From contig JASEVX010000001.1 in assembly GCA_031761405.1 (NCBI GenBank), forward strand, positions 202,138,390-202,202,389: a stretch of 64,000 nucleotides of DNA, written 5' to 3'. Positions 23,301-38,300 of this stretch are shown piece by piece. Positions within the stretch are counted from its first letter, which is position 1. Every line of letters begins with the position of its first letter. Under the pieces are notes generated by a model. The model had not been told where the DNA came from, ran no database searches, and was given only the letters and a program-made list of their open reading frames with translations. The position numbers and the translations under genes were made by a program. This DNA is from Serripes groenlandicus (lineage: Eukaryota; Mollusca; Bivalvia; Cardiida; Cardiidae).

Positions 23301-26300
23301 AATCTTGTAGTGTCACCCAAGGAACTTTCCTTCAAAATTATTTAAAAATCGGCCAAAAGGTTTGGGAGGAGAAGATTATTTAAGTTTTCACGAAAGCCAA
23401 TATAAGGCTAACAGCCCGCCCCCTGGCAGCCATATTTTAAAACCAATCAACATGGCTTGGTGGAATCTGATTGAGGGTCACCCAGAAACATTTCTACAAA
23501 AGTATTTGAAAATCAGCCAGATCCTTTCGTTGGAGAAGATTGTTTAAGTTTTCACTATAGCCATATAAGGCAAAATATCGCTGCCATGGCCATGTTTTTA
23601 GACCAATCAACATGGCTTGAAGGAATCTGATAGAGGGTCACCAAAGGAACATTTCTACATTGAAAACATTGTGGCAAAATGAGAAATTGCTATTTATGAG
23701 TAATTTCTCCTTTTGCCTGAATTTTTTCAAAACATGTATGCTGCAGAGTTGTCAGAAAGCTCTCTATATGAGGGAAAGGGTTAAAAATCGAAGAAAGTAC
23801 AGAAATTAATACTTCCGCCGACGTCTTCAAAGCAGACTATTAATGTAACAGTAAACCCTTTCCCACATACAGACGCTTTCTGACACCTCTGCAGCAGACG
23901 ACTATTGAAATCATTGTGTCAAACATTTGCCCCAACCTTTTCAACTTTTTTCAGTAAACATACTTTTATTTATCGAGATTTTTCATATTATTGACTAAAT
24001 GTTTTCAAAGTTGTCAGCTGCATATTTGCTGAATGCGGGAAAGGGTTAACCCTTTTCCTCATACGACAATTCTGCAGCAGACGACTTTGAACACATTTTG
24101 TCAAAAAATAGAAAATCTCTATAATTAAATGGATAACCTATGACTAAAAGTGGAAAACATTGTGGCAAAAGGAGAAATTGCTCGTCTTGAGCAATTTCTT
24201 CTTTTGTCACTATGTTTTCAAAAAGCCGTCTGCTGCAGAGGCGTCAGAAAGCGTCTATATGCGGGAAAGAGTTAATTGGGACACTTACCTCAAATCCATC
24301 TAACCACTTTTCCTGAAGGTTCATCGTATATTCAATCTGTACCTGGGTGTAGTTATAGGGCTCCTCCTGGTATATGGTGACCTTGACCGGGTATGGACCC
24401 TGGTAGGATATGTTATACCCATACCCAAGGGCTAAACCCCCTAGTGCAAGACGGGCGGCAACATCTTGTTTGTCTCTTGGGTGTACACTGAATTTTAACA
24501 GAAGTTTCTTGTAAAAACATCGCTATAACAATTATTTAACCCTTTCCTACATATAAGATATTGACAAATCTGCAGCAAACGACTTTTGAAATCATTGTGT
24601 CAAAAGGATAAATGGCTCATAATGCTCTATTCAGTTAACAAACTATCATTTATTAACCCTTTCCCTCATATGACATTTCTGCAGCAGACGACTTTGAACA
24701 TATTTTGTCAAAAAATAGAAAATCTCTATTATTGAATGGATAACCTATGACTAAAAGTGGAAAACATTGTGGCAAAAGGAGAAATTGCACGTTTTGTGCA
24801 ATTTCTTCTTTTGTCACTATGACTTCAAAAAGCCGTCTGCTGCAGAGGTGTCAGAAAGCGGCTATATGAGGGTAGGGTTAAATTAAGATGTTCTATATTT
24901 AGGACTTGATAATTTCAAAATCGTCTGTTGCAGATTTGCTGTATGTGGGAAAGGGTTTTTTCATAAAATGATATGTGTCAAACCAGCAAACAAACTCTAA
25001 AATGTGACCAGGGGTTAAACCTTTCCCTCATACGACAATTCTGCAGCAGACGACTTTTGAACATAGAAAATCTCCATAGTTGAATGGATAACCTATGACA
25101 AAAAGTGGAAAAACATTGTGGCAAAAGGAGAAATTGCACGTTTTGTGCAATTTCTTCTTTGGTCACTATGTTTTCAAAAAGCCGTCTGCTGCAGAGGCTT
25201 CAGAAAGCGTCTATATGAGGGAAAGGGTTAAACCTTTCGAACAGATGCATCTGCAGCAGACAACTTTTGAAAACATTGGGACAAAATAAGAAATTGCTAC
25301 AGATTTATTGTAAGTGGGTAAGGTTTAAGGAAAAGATATCATTTGAAAAATATTCTTTATTTCTTTAAAGTTCTGGCAGCCATTTTTAGAAGGAAGAAGA
25401 ACAAGTTGATCTAGTTTGGTGAATGGTGAACAATCATTTCTGGAGAATAATTTGAAACTCAGGACAGCAAATTTAAGGTTAGAAGGAATCGCCATTCCTT
25501 TCCCACATGCAACAACTCTGCAGCAGACGACTTTGAAAACATACCCGAAATTTTTTGGAAACTCCCTTTAAATGAAAGTACAATACATGTAATTGAATAG
25601 AGTTGAAAACATGGTGATGAAAGAAGAAATTGCTTGTTTTGACAAGAGCGCCAAATGTCACAAAATGAGCCCGTTCTGTTTTTTTGAGACCAATTAAGTA
25701 TAGTGATAATTGGTTGTACATCAGGCAAATTTAGAGAGCAGACACTGTTAGTACAGTTTTGGCCATTTTGAGGGACATAGGTTGTGTAGTGACTAAGATA
25801 ACGTGGTAAGTGATCAAACCTGTCCAAGATATTATGCCAATACACATTCTGACCAAATTTGGTGATGATTGGACAAAGGCTTCTAAAGTTATTGAGCTGA
25901 CAAGACCAATTTTAGGCAATTTCTATATTTAAAGAGCGATAACTCTCGATTGACTAAAGCAATATGGCTAGTTATCAAACTTGTCCGAGATATTATGCCA
26001 ATACACATTCTGACCAAATTCTGTGATGATTAGACAAAGGCTTCTAAAGTTATTGAGCTGACAAGACCAATTTTGGGTAATTTCTATAATTAAAGGGCGA
26101 TAACTCTCGATTGACTAAAGCGATATGGCTAGGTATCGAACTTGTCCGAGATATTATCCCAATACACATTCTGACCAAATTTGGTGATGATGGGACAAAG
26201 GCTTCTAAAGTTATGGAGCTGACAACATACTGGACGCCGCCCGCCCGCCCGCCCGTACGCCGCAGGTAAAACTATAATACGATCCTTTTTTTCAAAACGG

Positions 26301-29300
26301 GCGTATAAAAAGCCATCTGCTGCACAGGTGTCAGAAAGCGTCTATATGAGGGAAAGGGTTAAATATTTTTTTGATATTTTACTTGGGAACCCATTGTGTG
26401 CCGGATAGAAGAAATTATAGTAAAACAGTTAGAGTGAATTGATTTTGTGATTTGTTCAAAATGCTTTCCCACACTGGGACACATTTTGATGCTTTTGTAG
26501 AAGACGAGTTTTGAAAATATTACGGCAAAAGCAGAAATTGCTCTTTATGAGCAATTTCAATTCTATTTAAATTACTTTCATTTCATTTCTATTTAAATTA
26601 CTTTCATTTCATTTATATAGATCTTCAATATTTTTACATATATATTTTCTGTGTCGTCTGCAGATAACGTCCCTGTCGTCAGTTGCATATTTGTTGTTTT
26701 TGGGAAAGGTTTAAAGATTTTGAACTTTTGAAAACTTACTCATTATAGGGTGATGTAAAATCTGGTAAATCCATGGTAACGGCCATGAATACATTCCTCA
26801 GTCTGTGATTAGGTACGTAGCCATAGTCAGCTGTTTGGTGCCACCGGATTTCTGGGAACCCTGTGTCCTCTGTATAACTGGGGTTATAACCTGCCAACTA
26901 TAAACAACCATATACATATTACAGACGACTTTTAAATCCTTTCCCACATAAAACAAATATGCAGCAGACGACTTTGCAAACATATAACAAAAAAATATAT
27001 TCAAAATCTCCAGAAATGAATAGAGTTGAAAACATTGTGTCAAAAGGAGAAATTGCCCGTTTTGAGCAATTTCTTCTTTTGTCACAAAGTTTTCAAAAGA
27101 CGTCTGCTGCAGAGGCGTCAAAAAGCGTCTACATGGGGGGGAAAGGATCATTATGCCTCTGTAGCTGACGTCATTTGAAAACATTGTGAGGAAAAGAGCA
27201 ATTTCACTTTTTCTCAATATGTTTTTATTTCTATCTAAAATTTAGACTTTTTTTTTATTAAGCTCTTGCTCAAAAGATTGCATTTAATAAAGGGTCAAAT
27301 AAGCCCCCATTTGTAACTATTTCAAGGGCCAATAATTATTGGCAACAAAATGCAAACATTTTCAAGAGAAAACATTGAAGGTTTCCTTCCTGAGAACCTT
27401 TAAAGAATGAAGGTCAAGTTTTACTCATTTTCTCAAATTGACAAACTTTCATAAAACTGCAAGATTTTTCCTCATATTCAATATGTATGCTAAACCTTTC
27501 CTTCATACAGACACTCATAATGAGCAATTTCTCCTTTAGCCACAATGTTTTCAACTCTACTTTCATTTATGGAGGTATTTTATAGCTTTGCCTGGATGTT
27601 TTCAAAGTTGTCTGCTGCAGATTTGTTGTTAAGGGTTAAGTCCCCAATTATCACATCCTCTTGGTTTTTCATATTATGGTACTGATACCAATAACATGTT
27701 CTATGCAGACAACTTTTGCAAAAATGTTTTCAACCAAATTGAATAATTATATTGTCATAAACATGTTTAGATATTTTCATATTTTCTCCAAGATGTGTCT
27801 GCTGCATACTTTTCGTATGAGGGAAAGGGTAAATGTGCTTATGGTTTCTTGAACCCCAGAAGTAAGCATCTTTTAATGTAATTATACATTTTGTACTTTA
27901 AATTATGCAAATTTTCCAAATTTTTGCCATGATGTTTTCAGTCGTCTGCTCTAGATATGTTGTATGTGTTGACAGGGTTAATAACATTTTATGAGCTTTG
28001 GCTTCCGCTTGTGGTTCTAATATTAAACTCCAGAATGGCAATAAAATCCAAATATTCCTGATATATGTACTGAAACATGATAATCATGTTTTTTTTGGTA
28101 TATTAACCCTTTCCCACATACAACAAATCTGCAGCTGACGACTTCGAAGGCCTGTTGACAATCAAAGCGCCAATGGCACTGTAGTGGCGATCGTATAGAA
28201 ATTCCTGCAAAGTAACAAGCAGTATCTCGGGTAAGGCCTTGTAATTTTCAATAATAGTGCACTCTGGTGCGGGTAAATTTGAGAGAAGCTGCATCTTTTG
28301 ACAGCAGAATAATGTTAGTTTGCCAGAATGTTGTCTTGGTGATTTTTAAGTTACGTTCCAAAATTGGTCATGATGTGTTCATCACCAGGTCGCTAGGCCA
28401 TATTAAGATAAAATATTGTGTACACTTTAAAAATGACTAAGTTATCATAGAAAGGAGAGAAAAAAGTATCCATTAGTTTGGTGTCTGTTTCAATGATGTC
28501 CGATATTGAACAGGTCTGTTCAATTTAGTTCCTTCACATTGAGGGTTTTCTCCCTAGAAAAGTTAGTGCTTTGAAAAAATTGAGAGCAAAAACAAACACT
28601 AACAAGAGGGCCATGAGGCCCTGGAATTGCTCACCTGAGAATGGGCTATTTAAGACTTAACTCTTTCAGCGCCAATGGCAATATCATCAAAACAAACTTT
28701 CTCACAAAAAGTCAAAAATGCGATCTAGTAGTGTTAACTAGATTGTTCTACAATTTGTCCTAGTGACCTAGTTTTTGACCTGACATGACCCATATTCGAA
28801 ACTTGGCCTAGATATCATCAGAAAAAAATTTCTGATAAAGTTTCAACATACTCAAGTTAAAAATGCGGTTTCAAGAGTGATAACAAGATTTTCCTTCAAT
28901 TTGGCCTAGTGACCTAGCTTTTGACTCAATATGACCTATATTTGAACTTGGCCTAGATATCATCAAGACAAACATTCTGACAAAGTTTTAACTTGTTCAA
29001 AAATGCGACTTCCACAGTGTTAACAATTTTTTCCTTCAATTTGGCCTTGTGACATAGTTTTGACCTGACATGACCCATATTCAAACTTGGCCTAGATATC
29101 ACTTCAACAAATATTCTGACAAAGTTTCAACATGCTCAAGCCAAAAATGTGGCTTCCAGAGTGTTAACAAGATTTTCCTTAAATTTGGCCTTGTGACCTA
29201 GTTTTGACCCGACATGACCCATATTAGAACTTGACTTCTAGAGTGTTAACAAGATTTTCATTAAATTTGGCCTAGTGACCTAGTTTTTGACCCGACATGA

Positions 29301-32300
29301 CCCAGTTTCGAACTTGGCCTATATTTGATCGAGATATATGTTCTGATAAACTTTCATGAAGATTGGATGCAAAATGTTGCCTCTAGAGTGTTAACTAACA
29401 AATGGTGAAGACGGACGACGAACGACGGACAAAAGGCGATCACAAAAACTCACCTTGAGCACAAAGTGCTCTGGTGAGCTAAAAATGCCCATAAAGCACA
29501 ATTTCTCTATTTGCCAAACTGTTCAGTTGATACTATGATAATGCTCGATCTCCAACTGAATTAGGCTACACTTTCAGCATTGATTGCTAATTGACTCTAG
29601 AACGTACAGAGATGGATGCACTCGAACATGTATAACTTGTGTACACACTGAGATCGTGTCATTTAAACCTTTGTAAACCAGTCTCATCATCTAGACGTTT
29701 TTGTATATTGCAACAACTACAAAATAAAGCCTTTATAATGTTGAGATTTAAGAACAATCGATTACAAGACTCTAGCTATTTATAGAACATTTTGGAATTT
29801 CCAGAAGCCTTCTACTGGGTCATTGAGTCGAGAGTTGATAGAACGTGCAATATTTATTATCTGCCCAAATATGGAGAAAGATAATATTTACATAATTTAC
29901 CTCTATGTAGATATTATTTCAATAAATCTCAAATCTTAGTATCAATCTGGTACCAAAGTAGCACTGACATGATTATTATTAATCGTGTCTCTGCATCACT
30001 GATGGAACTATATATTTGGCCGTTTAACAGATGTAGGTAAATTGGTTTGCAGTAAGGAATAAAAAGTCAACGGTTTGTTCAAAACTGACTATGTAAATTG
30101 TTTCGATGTTGTTGTTTCTGTTAGCATTGTGGCAATTGTCAAATCATACGCCACAAAAATGTGAAAAATCGCCAAAAGATAGTTAAAATATTAAATAGAG
30201 TTAAAAACATTGTGGCAAAAGGCCAGAATGTTTTCAAAAGTCATCTGCTGCAGACGGGTCTGACAGTGTCTACAAATGGGAAAGGGTTAAATACCTAATT
30301 GGCGAATTTAAGGGTTGCCTGCTTTGAAAATAATTACATTTTGAAACAGAGTTGAAAACAACAATTTCTTCTTTTGCCACAATTGTTTCAAAAGTCGTCT
30401 GCTTCAGTTGCATCATAATGCATCTGAATTTAAGAAAGGGGTTAACCCTTTCTCACATGCAACAACTCTGCAGCAGACGACTTTGAAAACATACCCGCAA
30501 TTCTTTTGGAAAACTAATTATGAAAATAAAACAATGGAATAGAGTTGAAAACATGGTGACAAAAATTGAAATTGCACATTTTGAGTCTGCTGCAGTGACA
30601 TAACAAAAGGTCTATATGAGGGATAGTGTTAATGAATCGTACCTGCACAAAACCAAACGGGAACAATTGATCAGATTCCCCGTAAGTACTAAATTTCTTT
30701 CTCCAATCATCTATCATTGCCGGGAAAGTACAGTTGTATTTGTGTTTGTTGAATTGTGCATTGTTCTCACCTAGAAATTTATAAAAAAGAAACCCTATTT
30801 AGTATTATAAATACAAGGTGTCACTGAATTACTCAATTGAGCACCATTGATATGAAAAAGTAAACCAACTTATGATAGTCCTTTTTTAAGCGATCAAGAT
30901 GTCCTGAACTATTTGACAAAACATGACACAAGGGAATGTTTCTGTTGAGTTTCTGACAATTTTCCTCAAACTATTATAAGACTTACCCTGGCTCCTGTTT
31001 TTTTTATTTTAAGTCAAGATCTTCATAAATTTTGGCTAACAGTTACACAAGGAAAGCAAGATGTTTTCAGTCAATGGAGTAGACAATAAATCTGCAGCAG
31101 ATGAAAACAAATAGGAGGAAAATTCTATAAAGGTAAGTAGAATCATTGAAAAAAGATATTAAAAATTGAAATCTTTGTTGAAAAAATAAAAGTTCCTCAT
31201 AATAAGTAATTTCTCCTTTTGCCACTAAGTTTTCAAATATCGCTGGCTGCAGGTGGGAAAGGGCAAGCCTTTGCCACAGGTAGACACATTTTGACGCATC
31301 TGCAGTTAACAATTTGTGAAAACAATCACAGAATTTCTACCCTGTTACAAAATTAAACTTTCATTAACCCTTTCCTATATGCAACAAATCTGCAGCAGAC
31401 GACTATGAAAACATACCTGAAAAGATATATGGAAACTCCCGTTTAATGAAAGTACAATAATTGAATAGAGTTGAAAACGTGCTGACAAAAGGAAATATTG
31501 CTTGTTTTGTCAACATGTTTTCAAAAAGTTGTCTGCTTCAGAGGCGTCAGAAAGCATCTACATGAGGGAAAGGGTTAAAAACATTATGACAAAAGGAAAA
31601 ATTGCTCGTTTTGAGCCTTTTGCCACAATGTTTTCAACTTTTTTTTAATACCGTAAGTATACCTTCCATTTCTACAGATTTTCCAATCTTCAGTTCATGT
31701 TTTCAAAGTTGTCTGCTGCTTATTTGTTGTATGTGGGAAAGGGTTAACCCTTTCCCTCATATAGACGCTTTCTGACGCCTCTGCAGCAGACGGCTATTTG
31801 AAAACATAGTGACAAAAGAAGAAATTGCACAAAACGTGCAATTTCTCCTTTTGCCACAATGTTTTCCACTTTTAGTCATAGGTTATCCATTCAATTATAG
31901 AGAATTTCTACTTTTTTACAAAATATGTTTAAAGTCGTCTGCTGCTGATTTGTTGTAAGTGGGAAAGGGTTAAAAGAGATTTCCATAGCCATTATAATAA
32001 TACCTTGATACCAGATGACACCATAGATTGTCATTTTCAATAGAGGGTTCACCATGGCGTTCCATATCTGTGTATAATTCTGTGGACCATCCAAACGATC
32101 CATAGACTTGTAGTAGGGTAATTGTGACCTGGTGGGGAAACAGACTAGAATATATTTATACTTGAAAACTCTTATATTAACCCTTTCCCTCATACAACAA
32201 TTCTGCAGCAGACGACTTTGAACGTATTTTGTCAAAACATCTCCATAATTGAATGGATAACCTATGACAAAAAGTGGAAAACATTGTGGCAAAAGGAGAA

Positions 32301-35300
32301 ATTGCACGTTTTGTGCAATTTCTTCTTTTGTCACTATGTTTTCAAATAGCCATCCGCTGCAGAGGCGTCAGAAAGCGTCTGTATGAGGGAAAGGGTTTAA
32401 GCTTTTAAAAATATTGTGAGAAAACAAGAAATTGCTCAAAATGAATCATCTCCACTTTTCCCACATTGTTTTCACATCTGATATGAAATGACTTTTTGAA
32501 AATATAACACAATTTTGCTTTAAATCTTCTTAACCCTTTCCCTCATACGACAATTCTTCAGCAGACGACTTTGAACATATTTTGCCAAAAAATAGAAAAT
32601 CTCTATAATTGAATCGTTTTTAGCAATTTCTTCGTTTGTCACTATGTTTTCAAAAAGCCATCTGCTGCAGAGGCGTCATAAAGCATCTATTTAAGGGAAA
32701 GGGTTAACCCTTTCCAACATACAGATGCTTTCTGACGCTTCTACAGCAGACGACTTTTGAAAACATTGTGACAAAAAGAGAATTGCTCAAGATGAGCAAT
32801 TTCTCCTTTTGCCACAATGTTTTCAACTCCTTTTAATAATTAAACCTTTCCTTATAAAGATATAACATAATCTTGCCCAGATGTTTTCAAAGTTGTCTGC
32901 TACAAATTTTGTGTTTGTGGGATAAAAGCAGAGAACCCTGGAAATATCAGATTCAGGCAAACAGTTAAAAATGATTCATTAAATACCTAATTGGCTATTT
33001 CTAGGGTAGCCTGCTTTGAAAACAATTACATTTTGATACTGAGTTGAAAACAGTGTGAGAAAAAGAGTAATTTCTCCTTGTGCCACAATGTTTTCAACTT
33101 TATTCAATAATTGTAATTGCATTTTTAGAGAGTTTCCATATTTTTGACTAAACCCTTTACCAAATTCAGATGCATTATGACGCATCTGAAGCCGACGACT
33201 TCTGAAACCATGGTGGAAAAAGAAGAAATTGCTCAGAATGACCAATTTCTTCTTTCACCACAATGTTTTCAACTCTATTTGATAATTAAATCTCTTGGAG
33301 ATTTTTCCCTTTTTGTCAAGATGTTTTCGATTCGTCTATTGCAGACTTGCTGTATGTGGGAAAAGGTTAAGCTACATTCGTAAAACTTACAAACTGTCTT
33401 CCTCAGAAAGTCCACATTTCTTCAGTGCATCTTTAGATGACCAAGCCTCTACAGGTGTCCCACCCCATGAAGTGTCAATCAAACCTGCATCAAGACTTTA
33501 AAGTTATGAATATTCATTGATGACCACACCTCTACAGGTGTTCTAACCCATGAAGTGTCAATCAAACCTACATCAAGACATTTAAGTTATGAATATTCAC
33601 TATTTATATTACATCTTTAGATGACCACACCTCTACAGGTGTCCCACCCCATGAAGTGTGAATCAAACCTGCATCAAGATATTTAAGTTATGAATATTCA
33701 CTAATCAAAACATCTTGATAACAATAGAATGATACTATTTAGTCAAATCAACAAAGCCCATGCCTTGTTTGTTTGCATTGTGTTTAACGCTGCTTTCAAC
33801 ACTTGCCAGTTTTACATGAATAACCCTTTCCCTCATATACACGCTTTCTGGCGCCTCTGCATCAGACAGCTTTTTGAAAACATAGTGACAAAAGAAGAAA
33901 TTGCTCAAAACGAGCAATTTCTCCTTTTGACACAATGTTTTTCACTTTTAGTCATGGATTACCTATTTTTTGACATAATATGTTCAAAGACGTCTGCTGC
34001 AGAATTGTCGTATGAGGGAAAGGGTTAATAGCACTTCGTGGGTAAGTTACCAGTATTACAGCTCCATTTATCCTGAGACCAGTTGTAATGCTAATCCAAA
34101 CTTCTGAGCCAAGCAAATGATTAATAGTTATAGTTGATTTCAAGGCATAGACCCTTTATTTTGATATCCTTTAATTAGCAAAAGAGAAAACTGAACCTAT
34201 CACCAAATGTTGCATAGCCCTGATTCAAAGTAAGTCTGCTGTAGACAGATCTGATGTATGTGAGAAAAGTTTAGATTTTGATGCAATAAGGTCTTACCTA
34301 TTGGTTTCTGTAATTTCTGATAGAGGTATTTTCCATACAGCCAGCACACAGCAGAGAAATGTGTGAATGGTTTGCCACCCAGATTATCTGCAATGATGAA
34401 GAAAAATATAAGTGGCTTCAGTTAACATGGAGACTTGTGGCTGCATCCCCGTTTTGCTACCACATAAGTGACTTCAGTTGACATGGGGACTATCACAGCA
34501 TCCCCATAAGTGGGTACAGGAGTGAACCAGTGGGGCTAAAACCTAGTTTTAGGTCAAATATAACATCTACAGTTACAATGAAGACAAGGGAGGATCAGGA
34601 AAGATTGTGCAGATGACTATTTTTCTTAACCCTTTCCCTCATACGACTATTATGCAGCAGACGACTTTGAACGTTGTCAAAAAGTGGAAAATCTCTATAA
34701 TTGAATGGATAACCTATGACTAAAAGTGGAAAACATTGTGCCAAAAGGAGAAATTGCTCATTTTGAGCAATTTCTTCTTTTGTCACTATGTTTTCAAAAA
34801 GGTGTCTGTTGCAGAGGCGTCAGAAATCGCCTATATGAGGGAAAGGGTTAATCCTTTACAACATACAGCAAATCTGCAGCAAACAACTTTGAAAACGTCT
34901 ACTCCTTTTGGCACACCACCATTTACAAATGTTGTCTGCTGATGATGCATCATAATGCGTCTGCAAGTGGGAAAGGGTAAAGGCGGATTGCATGTTAATC
35001 CAGGGACCATATACAATGATATAGAGAAGTCCCAAGTGTATTCAAACTCTAAGCTATGTATCCTATCGTTTCTAAATGTGACCTGTTCCACGAGAAAACC
35101 AACATTTTTGTGGACTCTGCATTAAGTATCGACCAAGAAGAGCCTAAGCATGCCATGCAGGTTAATCCGGGCAGATACTTTTTGCCTCCTGTGGATTTTC
35201 TGTTTCAGGAATCATTGATTTATTACCCTTTAGATGAGATGTATTGGCCTGGATTAGCCTAGGCTGATCTGGGTCGATACATTAAGCAGAGTCAATAAAG

Positions 35301-38300
35301 TTGGTTTTCTCGTGTAAAGGCTCATTATACACTTATTACATTAATTTGTTTTACTTCTGGTCATAAACAGTTACTGTATGTAACCCTTCCTTACAGATGC
35401 ATTTAAACATATCTAAGGCAGACGACTTTAAAACACATTGTGGCAAAATAAACTAGAACTATCACTGAAGATGATAAATACCCCCTAAACAGCACCTTGA
35501 CCTACACCATAACTTAATAAGTAAAAGGGCCATAACTCTGTAAAATAACATGCAATTGTAACCCCTTTAGGATATGCACATCTCCTCTTGGTATAGAAGC
35601 TTCATGTACAATTTTATTGAATTCCACCCAGTGATTTGTAAGAAATAGGCCGGACAAAATATGGCTTCCGACTGACAGACAGACATACAGACAAACCGAC
35701 AGTGACTCCTATATACCCCCTCTTCTTCGAAGGGGGGTATAATGAGCAATTTTATCCTTTTGTTACAACATAAACAGTCATCTGTTGAATTTTTTCTGAT
35801 AAGCAGACGTCTTTCTAAGCATCACCAGTAGACGACTTTTAAAAGCATCTGACATGATGAGAAAGATGTCCTTATGGTACAATGTTTCCAATCATCGTGA
35901 TTTTCGACATTTTTGCCTCAAAATGGTCTGCTGCACAATTTGTTGTAAGTTAACCCTTTCTCACATACCACAACTCTGCAGCAGATGACTTTGAAAACAT
36001 ATCTGAAAAGAATTAGAAACTCCCTTTAAATGAAAGTACAATAATTGAATAGAGTTGAAAACATGGTGACAAAAGGAGAAATTGTTTGTTTTGAGCAAAT
36101 TCTTCCTTTGATGCAATGTTTTCAAAAGGCTGTCTGCTGCAGACTTCCAGAGGCATCAGAAAACGTCTATATGAGGAAAAGGGTTAAATAAGCAAGGTCA
36201 CAGAATGAATGTATATTGTTTTATGGCGCATCAACAGCTAAGGTCATTTAGCGCGCAATTAATTTTAATTATTCATGATCCCTGGGTAAACAAACCAGTA
36301 CTAGGCTAGAAAATGTGCCTTACCCAAGGGCACTCCACCATGACTGTAGTGCCGCGACTGGGGATCGAACCCGGGACAGCCGGTTTCGAAATCCCCGACG
36401 CTAACCACTCGACCACAGCGGATTCCCAAGGTCACAGAAAACCAGTCTTCAGAGGATTGATAAGTAAAAGAAATTATGATAAAATTGCATAATTCAACAG
36501 TCAGTCTATATCAGAAATATGGACTTTCTGATTGCTTGTAAACCTAGATGACAAAAACGAAAGATCTAGACCAGTTGAGAGAATTTCAATACTGTTACCA
36601 AGATGTTATTAAAGTCCTTTGCTGAAGATGTATTATTTACAGTTGAATCTGTGTATAAAGACCACCCATGGGAACACAACAACACAGGTCTTTGTTCACA
36701 TATGGTCTTTAAATACAGGGTCATTTATACAGAAAATGAGTAATTAGGAAACTTAAAGTGTGGTTGCTATAGACAGGGAATTGCTAAGGTGGTCTTTAGC
36801 ACAGATTTGCCTGTATATGTGAAAGGATTAAGGAAACGCAATAGCAGCAGACGACTTTTGAAAACATTGTGGCTATAGGTGAAATTGCTTATGATGAGCA
36901 ATTTCTCGTTTGGCCACAATGTTTTCAACTTTATTTAACAAGTAAACTATCTTTTATGGAGGTTTTTCAGATTTTTATCAGCATGTTTTCAAAGTCATCT
37001 GCTGCAGATTTGTCGTATGTGGGAAAGGGTTAAGTTAATTTCTGGTGTGACCGTCTGAATGACCTTGAGATGAAGTCAGAGGATTGAGTATTTTACCTGG
37101 ATTTGGTATAGACCATGGAACCATGACACCATCGTCATGGAGATCTGACAATGGAACGGTCGATGTTTTCAGATTGAGCTCAAATATTCTAATATTAGGG
37201 TAGTTTAAGGCATCTCGTAGTTCAGCAGTAGAGTTAAAAACCTGTTAATGAGAGGAAAAAACAAAAATAATGGTTTCCCACATACAGACGCTTTCTATCA
37301 TTTCTGCAGCAGACTAATTTTGCCACAATGTTTTTCATCTATATGTAATAATTATGTTTTAATTTATATAGATTTTTCACTGTTTTCATTAGATATTTTT
37401 TAAGTTGTCTGCTGCAGATTTGTTGTATATGGGAAAGCATAACGAAATCTTGTAAAAAGTCATCTACTGTAAAGGTGTCTGAAGTTCAGGGTTAACAATT
37501 TTTAATATACAAAACATTGTTGGGAATAGAGGAAATCGAACAGGAGCTATTTTTCCATAGCTGCTAAAACAATATTTTCCAATCTATCATTATTATTTCT
37601 TCAGATTTCACATTCTTTTCTTCAAATGTTTTCTATTTGGAAATAGAAGTCTATCACATCAGGTAATTGGTTAGGACAGCAGTCAGCTTGATAAAGTGGA
37701 ACTTTATACCAATTTCAACTGTATTAACCCTTTCCCTCATACAACAATTCTGCAGCAGACGACTTTGAACATATTTTGTCAAAAAATAGAAAATCTCTAT
37801 AATTGAATGGATAACCTATGACAAAAAGTGGAAAACAAACATTGTGGCAAAAGAAGAAATTGCACGTTTTGTGCAATTTCTTCTCTTGTCACTATGTTTT
37901 CAAAAAGCCGTCTGCTGCAGAGGCGTCAGAAAGCGTCTATATGAGGGAAAGGGTTAAACCCTCCCTCTCCCACATGCAGCAAATCTGCAGCAGACGACTT
38001 TGAAAACAGTTTGGCAACAATTTGAAAATTATTTGTAAATGAAAGTTTACTAATTTTTAAAAAAGAGTTGAAAACATCTGCTGCAAAGGCATCAAAAAGC
38101 GACTGTTTGAGGGAAAGGGTTAAGTTATCTCTTTTCCACTTGCAGACACATTTTGATGTATCAGCAGCAGACGAATTTTTAAAAACAATATGGCTAAAGA
38201 AGAAATTACTCAAGAACAATTTTTCCTTTAGCCACAATGTTTTCAACTCTATTCAATAATTACAATTTAATTTATAAAGAGTATCCATATTTTAGTCCAA

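Noticed and set aside
26891..26897. Alternative acceptor 7 nt inside SIAE exon 9
   Set aside because: Using it shifts the frame relative to exon 8. The upstream TATAG acceptor keeps phase 0 and the conserved reading.
36361..36420. tRNA gene
   Set aside because: A and B boxes are present, but no matched acceptor stem or terminator was seen and a non-tRNA tail follows. A SINE fits better.
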